Assembly (NCBI RefSeq): GCF_910592395.1
Contig: NC_088308.1
Span: forward strand, 18,985,501-19,049,500
DNA length: 64,000 bases
Direction of reading: 5' to 3'
Source: Lineus longissimus
Taxonomy: Eukaryota > Nemertea > Pilidiophora > Heteronemertea > Lineidae
Part shown: positions 42,801 to 53,600 of the stretch, in pieces
Position numbering within the stretch: the first letter of the stretch is position 1
Layout of the letters: every line of letters starts with the position of its first letter
The notes under the pieces: model-generated
Told to the model about the DNA's origin: nothing
The model's input: only the letters and a program-made list of their open reading frames with translations
The model's database searches: none
Program-made: the position numbers and the translations under genes

Positions 42801-45800
42801 GTATCATGAGCAAAAGATGGTGCATCGTCATTTGACGTCATGCATACAGATCTATAATGGTATAATGTCATTATTAGGTAAGTGAAAATGTCGTCATATC
42901 GCTCCAGTTTTACATGAAGCAAACATAGTACCATATGAACCAGGAAACACAGATCTTCCTTAGAAAATGGTCAACGATTTGGTCAACAAAGCCAACCGGT
43001 CATAATCTGCTACAACTCAGAATTTCAATTACTGTTATGCTCCTGGAGATCTTCCCACAGCCTGCTCCTCCGTAGCAGGCTGCACTGTTAGAGGTCAACA
43101 TCATCTTCCTCTGATCAGCCAGTCCTTGTTGTTGAAGAACTTTTTAATAGCCAGTTGCTTGCCTTCCTCTTAATGTGCAATTTCATCACAATTTGAAGAG
43201 TCGTTTGTCGCACCTTAGGTCCTTATTTGAGAATTTTCCAAGATATTTTATTATGAATTTTGTATGATTTCTCCTGATTTCATGCCATTTGCCCAACATA
43301 TCAGTCGCAAACTAGTTAGTTTTAAACTAGTCCACCTGCCCACTAACATACAAAATGACTGGGTAGCATTGAATAACCTCATCGAGTCCCAAGAAATCAA
43401 ATCAACCAAAGTTTTAGGAGAGGGACATATTTCTTATGCATCGAGGGGCCGAAACATGAAGAGGCAATATTTCTACCTTTTGTTTCACTGCCTTCATCAA
43501 AACAGGATTATTGGTCACCAACGGAAACTAATTGGTATCTTCAGTTTTTTACCGAAAGTTTTAAAACCGGGAGGAAATATGCGATTTTTATTGAAGGAGC
43601 TTGTTTTATCTTTATTCACCCATGTAAGTCTTCATGCAACTTCTGACAGTTGGTTCTGGCTTATTGCCTGCTTGTTTTATGTTTTGTGGTATTACTTATT
43701 CTCTGGTGTACTATGGATTCATACTTTACAGTGACAACAACGTTTAATAAATTTGGCCACTCCTTGGCTATTTTCCTGCTTTTCCCATAGTTGCATCAAA
43801 TAATTAAGCAAGGCAATATACGAAGGAAAAGTTTTGCCTAAGAACCGTACTAAATGCTTCTTCATGATACAAAAGTTATCATAAAAATAGACTTTTTCTT
43901 GCGATGAACAGGCATACTTGCTTTCCCGCAAACATTGTTCCCAATCAAGTGTATGTCTGTATTACCACCATTCTTCACGAACCACCACACCATATCAATG
44001 TTCAACTCGAAAAATAACCAAGAAGTTGTTTGTGCAAATACTGTTTTATTTGATATTTTTTGTCAACATCATTAAAATTGCACCGCTATGGTAGCTATTC
44101 CAATTATTCTGAGTCGTCTTTGCCCTGATGCTGGCCTGTCAATTACATCAAATACACACCGCTGTGTGCCCGAATTAAAGGGGTTAAAATCACCCAAAAC
44201 ATTATTGACCCTCTAAGAATATTTTTCTGGAGGTTAAACGGTTAAATCTGCTCCTTAACCTCGCTATATGTCATCACAAATCAAGCTAGTCTCTTGATTA
44301 TGCTGAAAGAAAAAACTATTTCGGTGTGAGTGACCAATCGATGAAATCACAGTGACATTAGACCAAATTAACGAAAAGCAGGTTGTGTCCCAAATAATGT
44401 AACTGAGAGGCCTCTGATGTTATTTAGGTGAGATAACTATGTCATCAAGGTAATTGCTAACATATCAAAGAAATCTGATCTATCAGCAAAAGCTCTCACC
44501 CATATCATAAAAGGAGGCCACATAAATTTAAATGCCGTCTTTTTTGGAAATCGCGTTATAGGTAGCATATTTTGTGGAAAGAAAACCAAATACCCCATCT
44601 GTTGATTGAGATTATTATCATGTATCATGATTCTTTTAGTCGACTCTCTTAAAATTTTATAATTATTTGGTTAACTCTTCAAAAACCTTTTCACATTTAG
44701 TTCGACTTATTTGGTAATTGGAAGTAGTTTACTGTATTTTGTAGCTCCTCAGACATTGGAATACAAAGTCATAGAACCAGTCCCCCAAAGGGTCTTGAAA
44801 GTGTAATATAATTATGAATATATATTATATAAATATATAAATATATATTATGTATGCATTTTTAGTATATTTGTATAGTTTTTGTGTTGTCTATTTGTGT
44901 AAAATAGTATCGAAAGTAATCTATTTTAGCGATCATCTGGACATTGAGTATTATGTAAAACTGGTAGAAACTGAAGTGTATTCGGATAAACTGTCAGTAA
45001 TTTCCACAGGAAAAGCCTTTTACTGTTCTGACAGTCTTTGATGTAAGTTGGAAACTTCACTCTTTTTTTGTACCCTCTGTATTCATGATTGATTTGACAT
45101 TTTCACCAATTTACAGAACATCGGTGTTGTTACATGCGCATTGATGTAGATGAAACAACATGTCAACATGATGTTATAAGCTAACATGACTTCTAACAAC
45201 CGCACCCTGATGTTTGTTCTGAAAACCGCACTTTAGAATTTTACTCTTTTAGTTTGATGAAGTTCTGAGTAATGAAAATGACCTTGATCATTTCATTCAA
45301 TATTCTCTAATGAAGTTTTCCTGGTTTACAGTATACAAGCAATGTACTTGTTAAGGATTTGAGGAATACCCGGTTTTATTTGGGTAAACTGTTGTCTCAT
45401 AATCATCTTGTAATTGTGTAGGATATAGATTTCACTTCGTGTCAACTTGACAGTGCTTATTTGTACATTTTGTATGAAGATGGCTAATTTTCATGACATC
45501 GAGGTGTTTTGATAATAGACTAAACAGATTGCATCAATTCCATCATAATAGTTGTGCAAACTGGTTAGGTGCACCTCATTTTTGTCAGAGCAAAGTGTAC
45601 CAAAAGTTATATCAATTGAGGCGAGGTGAATTGGAATTGTTAACTTTTGCAAAACGGATTATCTGAGCACTTTTCAATAACGGATTGAAAGCAAAGTTTC
45701 AATTTTCTGAAGCAATATTTGTAAATTTTTAATATTTTTGACAACTTGTGCTCAGATCCTCCGTCCTTTCTTCAACCTCACACCCCCATATGTCGATGTA

Positions 45801-48800
45801 GACTCATCTATTCTTTTGTTTATTAAACGATTCCCGCTATTTGGAGGGATGGCCGGTTGTGTCACAAAAACTTTTCGGACAAACTTTTCTTAGCAATTTT
45901 GTAAGAACTAAATAATGAGTTTGGAGCCTGATTCTGATGTGCTTCAATGCGTTTTGTGAAAGAAAATTGTATGACTGGACATGAATTCATGAGTTCTTGA
46001 ATGTTAAGTGGACTACCATGTGGTCATTACTTCAAGTTACGACTGTTTTGACGACAAAAAATACTTCATTATTATCTGCAGCAAGTGGTGATTGTCTAGG
46101 CATGCACGTGGTGCATGGAGATTGAAAATTACTAATTCGTTAACTACTTAAAAGTGGTACCCTGTACTTCATATCAACTGCCTTTGCAAAAATTTAAATT
46201 TTTAAGATTTGATTGTAACAATTATACACATTTTCCTTGGTGAAAGTAAAACTTGAATGATGTGAACCGGGTCCCATGCTGGTGTCAGCTGAGGGACAGG
46301 CCTTTGGGCCTCCTGTCAAAATGAAACATCACCACTTGCAGTAGCTTCTTCTTAGGTTTCTGTTGGACCTTCATGGTAGCAATAGGAGATGGTGTCCATC
46401 TCTCTCACTCCATGAAAAATAGCTCTCTGTTAGAAGATTCCTGCTGTGTTTTGTTACATTAACCCTCTGTCGCTGTACATTTGCCTATTTGTAAATATTA
46501 GTATACATGTAGGTCCAGTCCTAAGAACTTACCAGTGTATTTCTGTCAAAACTCTACTTTGACAAGTTGGCTTTCTTTGAAATAACCGCTCCTCTTTCTT
46601 TCCTTAAAAACGTCTGCTATATTAAAGTTAAACTGGTACCAAGTGGTATTGTAAATTCAAAAGTGCACATTAAATGTGTCATTATTGTGCCTGGGCATAA
46701 AGTTAGACTTGAATGAATGCAGCAATGCTTCGAAAAACAGTTTCAAAAAAATATTTTGCAATGAATTTATGAGGCCTGAGATGGGTGATTTCATAATGTT
46801 ACTTCAGCCTCCTATGAGCTTAAAGCATGAGCACTTCGAAAATGGGACTGGTAGCATACCACGTTCAACAGTGTATCTTCCATAATGAAGTAACGGCCAT
46901 GTTTATCTGATAAATTGCTGTTTTAGATATTGTGCTCTGAAATTTCGAATTATCCTTCATAATCAGTTCTTCACAATATGATCTACAAATGAGCCATGTA
47001 AAATATCTGTGCGAAATTCACAAATGTTATAATTGCTCTTTTATGTCAGTGCTTCTCATTGCGCTTGGAAAATATGCCCATAATATTCACAAATGTAATC
47101 CGGAAAAATGCCTCTGTGAAGTAATTTTCAAAATATTTGAATTAAGATGCCAATTTATTTTCATTTCTAGAGTTTGAAATAAAATAGTAGCAATATCTTT
47201 GTCAACAAATGTGTGCCTTATTGGTGAGTAATTTGGAAAACTAAATATTCACTTAAAGTAATGATTTCAAATCTTTGGCATATTATCTTTTCGTTGGACG
47301 ATTTCGTTCCTAACTAATTATTTTCAAGCTTTTTAAAGCTGATTTAACTAACATTAACTAGAAGTGGTCTTCTATTTTTAAGCTGCCTTATCACACCAGA
47401 AGTTAATATTACCAGTTACGAATGACAAACTGCCAGGTCACTTTTATATGACCACATAACACAAAACCATCCAATGAGGAAATCATGTAATATTTTCCCT
47501 GACAAAATGCGCATATATCTTTTAGGGACCATACCAACCCCTAAATCTTCCTAAAATATTTGTTGATGGGCTGTACTGTCAAGCAGCTTGTCTCGCCGTT
47601 AGAGTTAGACTTCATCATAACTAGATCTGAAACTGCTGTACTTTGTCTACAGTGTCTTATTGTCGATTTCAGTTCTAGTTAGGATGAAATCATCATGACC
47701 CAAGAAAGCCAAATTGCCAAGACTTCTATCTTGGTTCTGTCGTTTCTTCGGGCCCCTAAAGGTGGCTCTGCCTGTCTCCTCTGCTTTTGTAGTCTTCCCC
47801 CTGTAAATATCTTCGACTTGTATAGTTGAATCCAACTTAACTTGGACCAAAAAAAGTGTACATCATGCAGTACATCATGTACACAAATTGAGCCTAAGTT
47901 AACTTGAATCAGACTGTACCTGTGCAATCAGTTGACGGCATGACAACCAAGTGATTTTTGCACCAAATTATGTAATTTAGTCTATATGTGATCAATATTT
48001 ATCTAATAAAATATTATATTATTCGAGGAAAGAATACATTCTCTTCTGTTATTTTTTCCTGTGACTATTGGCCTTCAGTTCAGCACCGTGCATTATTGGT
48101 TAATAAGAGCACAGTATGGAAAAGGACCCAGTCCCACCAAGACCCATTTCATCTTTTAAATAATGCCATGGTTTGATATTTCAATATTCTAAGAGATGGA
48201 AGTTTTATAAAAGTGTCCAAGAATGTATCAATTCTCATTGGTCAAACATATAATAAAAGGGAAGTGACGAGGACAATTCATTCTTTGTATCAGTATTGAA
48301 TACAGGTACTTAGTAAGATACTGAGGCTAAGGAAGGTAATGCCAGACACCTATTCCCCCTGTAAATTATTTACACCAGTGTTGGCTATTTCCCCTTTAAA
48401 TTTGGTAAGTAAAATGAGCCTTCAAATTAAGTTCATGTAAATCAATTTTTTTCTTTCCCATCGACTTGATTCTTGCCTCTTTGATTTGCTCCAGTGGCTG
48501 TACCATTTCTCTGTTACATTTGCTACATTAGCTATTTCATATCCCCTTTAAATAACTTGGCCAAGGTCATCCTTTCTCCTTATAAAATAGCCACACAGGA
48601 GTTTGCCATTTCCTCTTTGATATTTGCTGACTGAATAATTTCAGTTCAGCGTCTTGGCCATTTCCCCTTTGATATTTCCTGACTGGATAATTTCAGTTAA
48701 GAGTGTTGGCAATAATATTGTCTCTGCCCTTAACACTTCTTGTACCATCCTCGCCATTTATCCTCACTCACCCAAACCAAGTAATAACGTTGTTGATTGC

Positions 48801-50250
48801 CAGTTTTTCATAATCTACCGGGAATTCGATAAACCCATCCATCTCATATGGCTGTCAAGGTTACGGCATGATGTCATGGCAACGCGGCTGATGAATAGCT
48901 CCACTTAGTATTCAGTTGGCCATAGAATGACAAGTGTGGAGATGTCGGTGAGAAATGGAGAGGGTAACGTCTGCTGGGTTTGACAGCGATGGTGACACCT
49001 GACCATTTTGTGAGAAGATTGTAAAATCTTTGCAATCTCGCCGTTCCTTGCTTGGCTATAGTTGAAGATTGGTACAGCCCCTTCTTCCTTTGGATTGAAT
49101 CACGCTTCATTTATACCCCTGCACCTGAACACACATCTCGACCACCAATGTTTTTGCATCTCGTCAATATCAAAATACTAGACACAGAACAGAGTATAGG
49201 ACCACAGGGTCAGGATGCTCAATGAAAACACATTCCACAAACAAAATTGGTTGCTGAGCTCAGTTGAAAGAAATCCAACTGTTCACTCTTTGAGTATGGT
49301 TATCAAAATGCACCTTCTCACTCTTCCAGCTGGTTATCAAGCCCAAGTCACTCTTCCAGTCTTTACAGCCTAGGTAATGGAGTAAACCTAAAGACTTATG
49401 GTTCTTCTTCTTAATGATGTTGTGATGTTGCATTTTTTGGGAACAGGATGATTTATATACATGTAGCTGGAACTCTGACCCATGAGATAGCAGACATATG
49501 AATAGGATGACAAAATGTTCTGTAATAGTTCTATGCATCCTGCACTCCAGACGCAGTGGCCCGGCCTCGTTCCTCATCCTAACCATAAGGAGACAGACCG
49601 AATTAGGTTGACGCAATGGGCTGCCCAGGGAGTCTTATGCATCCCAGTACGACAAGGGACTTTCAATATACTCCGCCTCTCATCATTTTGTATATGATGC
49701 AGGAGTGAAGAAATCCTACCTCTCAGGATGAGATTGTTGAGGTAAAATATATCAGCTCTCACTGTAACAACAGTGTTGCAAAGCATCCCCTCCTACTCCC
49801 GAACATCACCTATCTCAACATCGTCACAACCTGGGTGATCCCCTCCTCCTGTCCTGAAGCACAAATAACTCACATCCCATAGCATCCCCTCTTACCAAAA
49901 AAGTTTTATGCATGTAATTTTTCTAACGAAGTTCTTTGAAACATCCTTGCTCTCACTGTCCTTACACAACATTGTCACACCCCAACCACCACCACCCCTC
50001 GGGAATTCAACCAGGGACCACTCTCAGGACAGGCACAGGTATAGAGCATTATTGTACATCTATTTTAATTGGCACCTCAAGTGGGTACAACAATCTTAAA
50101 AACCCACCCATTTTGCTGGCACATTCATCATCACTGCCACTGTCTGTCCATGATAAGCAGTCAGTAGTTAAGTAGGTGACACTTGGTACATGGTAGGGGA
50201 TATTATAAAACAACCCCTATTTAGTGGTAAATTGAGAGCACTTTGGTACG
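42801..50250. other. Intergenic region between ZMIZ and TM9SF3
   Basis: No coding exon was recognised on either strand. The longest open frames (43264-43734, 156 codons) contain no known motif. Small structures present are a 9-bp hairpin at 43058-43082, an A/T palindrome pair at 44817-44849, an imperfect GGCCTTTGGGCC hairpin at 46295-46317 and an 8-bp hairpin at 47856-47884. Confidence 0.6.
43058..43082. repeat. Perfect 9-bp hairpin
   Basis: CAGCCTGCT and AGCAGGCTG are separated by the 7-nt loop CCTCCGT. It could form in an extended ZMIZ 3' UTR or in DNA. Confidence 0.7.
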
Positions 50251-50421
50251 TTCAAACAAAAAAAAGGTGTGGTGTGTGATGTTATCAATCAGTGTTTGTC
50301 TAGAACTGCAAGGCACAACCAAGGACAGGACGTAAAGAAGACAATTCGAAATTCGCGCTGCGAATGTGTCGCCATCTGCACGAAATTCGATGAACTGCGC
50401 TCCGCGAAGACACTTCCGTTT

Positions 50422-50428
50422 ACGTGGC
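50422..50428 (+). promoter_or_regulatory. GASE-like heptamer ACGTGGC
   Basis: ACGTGGC equals the Golgi apparatus stress response element described for TFE3 targets in mammals. It sits 109 bp upstream of the start codon of a Golgi membrane protein gene. A 7-mer can occur by chance (a few percent in a region of this size), so this is suggestive only. Confidence 0.35.
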
Positions 50429-50516
50429 TGACAGCTTCCGCCATATTCGCTGGTTTGTTTATGGATAAATAACTGTTACAAAATCTGTTTTCATCCTTGT
50501 AATCAGAGGATCAAGA

Positions 50517-50533
50517 CAATTGCAAAGCAATTG
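50517..50533 (+). promoter_or_regulatory. Leader hairpin just before the TM9SF3 start codon
   Basis: CAATTGC and GCAATTG flank AAA, giving a 7-bp stem with a 3-nt loop that ends 3 nt before the ATG at 50537. It might influence start-site selection. It is A/T-weighted, so stability is modest. Confidence 0.5.
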
Positions 50534-50536
50534 AAA

Positions 50537-50617
50537 ATGAAGCTGACATTATTACGGTTCTTATGCATAGCATCTGTTGTTGTATTTCACGCTAATTGCG
50601 ATGAACATAACCATCTT
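50537..50617 (+). CDS. TM9SF3: TM9SF3 exon 1, signal peptide
   Basis: It encodes [20 protein letters not shown] followed by CDEHNHL. The hydrophobic core and the DEHNH start of the mature protein match human DEHEH in position. The donor is CTT|GTAAGT (phase 0). The first intron (50618-52195) is the longest of the gene. Confidence 0.93.
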
Positions 50618-53600
50618 GTAAGTAGTTGTTCCTGTGTTTTGAGGTGTTGGTGTGTATTCCCTCTGCATTCTGCGTGCATTCCTGTGTAGGCCTATATAAT
50701 TCTGTCTTCTCAAAATGTCCGACAAAATCTTGAAATCCTAGATATTTCCCATCTACGAAGAGGTGAAAGATATTTGACAGCCTGCTGTGCCGTAAGCCAA
50801 GGCCGAGTGATCAGATCAGTCTGTCCAGTTCAAAATACGAGTGACACTGACAGGAGAGAAGACATGGATTTATGGAATTGGAAGAGAAATTGAAAATTCA
50901 GAAAAACATTTTTCCTGTTTAGTCTAAACTCGAAGCTTTTATAAATTATAAGTCCCTGACCATGTCTACCCTGTCTGCACTGCATTTGTTGTCCATCGAA
51001 GCCAAGGCTGGGCAGGTGGGACTGGGAGTGGGAGAGGCGTACACGTCGTTGGCCTAGAAGGCTTGACTGAGCAAGTCATGAAGGACCGATCCCTGGAGGC
51101 CTACACTGTCAACAAACACACCTTTTCATCGACTCCGAGCGTAATAAGAAAATGACACTAGGCCTAAATCAAACCACCATCACTGTAGTGTATTATATCC
51201 GTCCCGTATAAGACTTCCGAAACATACCTTTACTATTAGCGGGGCCAAATTTACCAATGAGGTAGTTTAGTTTGATGTCTTTGTATCAGTCTATGTGTCA
51301 GTCCAGACCATACACTTGGTCTTGGGATGCAGTGGATAAGATAACCCATTCATCACATAGGGCCTATATATGAGCAATACATCCGGCATACTGATTATGA
51401 TAATGGCCCTTGCAAGTTAAAATTTCACTACAGCAACGTCCATTGGTGAATCGTCCAGCCAATCTCAGTTCAAGCCATTTAATTGTGGCAGTCTATGAGC
51501 TGAGGTCAGGAATATGAATAGGATGACAAAACCACTGAGTAATAATCTACGATATGGTTAATGTTATGTCTTCATCCTGACTGAGCACTTAATGGGATCA
51601 TGGGATCATTACTAGCGATCGCTGCCTCTATAATCTATTCTCCAATTCATTTCAAAATGCTCACCATCAAACAATAATCACTTGGCTGCATTATTATCAG
51701 AGTGTTGTTCAGGCTCGAGACAAAATATGTTACTTAATAGCAGTAAAAATCAATACTGATTCGTATCTAGCTGCATGTGCACATGAAATCTGATTGGAAC
51801 ATGTGGTTTATTCTGCGACTGCTGTTTTAAGTCGATAAAGCACAGCCTGCAGAGGCTAAAATGTAATCAATAATTTACTTGCGTGGCTCTGACCTTATTG
51901 ATTTTTTCTTTCGAAGCTGCCATCCAGTAGATTGACCTCTCATGGACTGCAAACTAAGCAGTGCAGTGACAAAATGTTTAACTCCTGTAAACTGGCTTTC
52001 TAAAAAGGACCAGAGTTGGAGTTACTGAGGTAACTGAAAAAGACAATATATCCTGATTCTTCCAAGTGTTGCTTTTCGGAGAACAACAATTCTTTGAGAA
52101 GTTCAAACTGTTGTTATGTTTGTGTTTCGATATGGAATTTAAGACCCTAAGATATCAGTGCTTGAGTTAAAACAATTCTTTATCTGTCTTTGCAGTATGA
52201 GGATGGTGAAGAGGTGGTCCTATGGATGAACACAGTCGGTCCCTACCACAACAGGCAGGAGACATACTCCTATTTCTCCTTGCCATTCTGTGTTGGACAG
52301 AAACGAGAGATAGGGCATTATCACGAGACCCTGGGTGAAGCCTTGCAGGGAGTTGAGCTCGAGTTCAGTGGCCTCGACATTGACTTCAAAGGTATGCATT
52401 GTTCTTGATATTTGTCAGTTGTCAATTGTTGAAGATTGCTTGTATGGTTGTAAATTGAGTGAGGTTCATGAATCAGAATGGTTCAAGATCTTGTAAATGT
52501 GGTGCAGTTGTTTCTTTGTCAGTGTTAATCACAGTTTACTTGCAATCTACTATTCTATTAATTAGTAAATGGCAGTCAACAAGAAGTGCTACCAGCAGTC
52601 ACTAAGTTACAACTTCTTGTCTTTTTCAGCTGATGTTGGCAAGACCCAGTACTGTGAGGTAACTCTCTCATCAGAAAAATACCAAGCATTTGTGTATGCC
52701 GTGAAAAATCACTATTGGTATCAAATGTACATTGATGATCTGCCAATATGGGGTAAGTAGAATTGTTGGCTTGGAAGCACTAGATATGATATTGCTTCAT
52801 CATGTTAAAAAAGAGTGAAGTCTTATCACCTTTAAATTTGCGACTGTGATAGTCCTGTTGCTGAAGGCAAATTGCAAAATGTTACTGGTATGTTGCTACA
52901 TGTTAAGCAATAAAACTGATTTGCCAAGACAGTGCACAGTGTATTGTTGGCATGCTATTTACACAGTCTACCTTTACCAAGTAGAGAAACAATCATGACT
53001 AAATCCACCTGTTTACAAATAGCTGTGGTTTGAGGTGTTGGTAATATAAAACAAAAATCAACTTCCTTTTCAAGGTATTGTTGGCGAGATTGATGAAGGT
53101 GGAGAAGGCTACTACGTGTGGACCCACAAAAAGTTCGATATTGGTCACAATGGAAAGCAGATAGTTGATGTGAACCTCACCAGTGAAGTCAAGGTCAAGT
53201 TGGCACCTGGTATTAAAATGCCATTCACTTACGAGGTAGGTTGTATATGCCAGATGAAAATCCGAAGTTTTACTTATTACTTTGACCAGTATGATATATG
53301 GCCAGGTGGGATGAATGGAATGTGCAGCTGTGCAAATTAATTGATATGATGTATATTGTAAGTTCATCTTGTTTACATCTAATGTGAAAGTATGTTTTGC
53401 AGGTGAAATGGCACAAGTCAAATGTGAAATACGATGATCGATTCGACAAGTACTTGGATCCAAATTTCTTCCAACATAGGGTGAGGGTACATTTTGTAAC
53501 TATGAGTATTAGACTAGAGGGATCTGTCCAGTAACCCATTGCAGCCTTGGTCTGTGTGGGTGAGTGAACTCACTCCTGATCCTATGGGCTTTGTTTAACA

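Larger units (their letters stand above)
50300..50536 (+). promoter_or_regulatory. Probable TM9SF3 promoter and 5' leader
   Basis: The local sequence is CpG-bearing, unlike its surroundings, and has no TATA box. ETS-like ACTTCCG (about 50412-50418), ACGTGGC (50422-50428) and TTCCGCCAT (about 50436-50444, YY1/ETS-like) are clustered about 90-125 bp before the start codon. The transcription start is not identifiable. An inverted repeat, CAATTGC-AAA-GCAATTG, ends 3 nt before the ATG. Confidence 0.55.

Noticed and set aside
43264-43734. 156-codon open frame downstream of ZMIZ
   Set aside because: No recognisable domain, start context or splice signals. It lies in A+T-rich 3' flank where long chance frames occur.
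50269-50472. 67-codon open frame over the TM9SF3 promoter
   Set aside because: It lies in the CpG-bearing promoter region, has no signal peptide or conservation and no splice into TM9SF3 exon 2 in frame.
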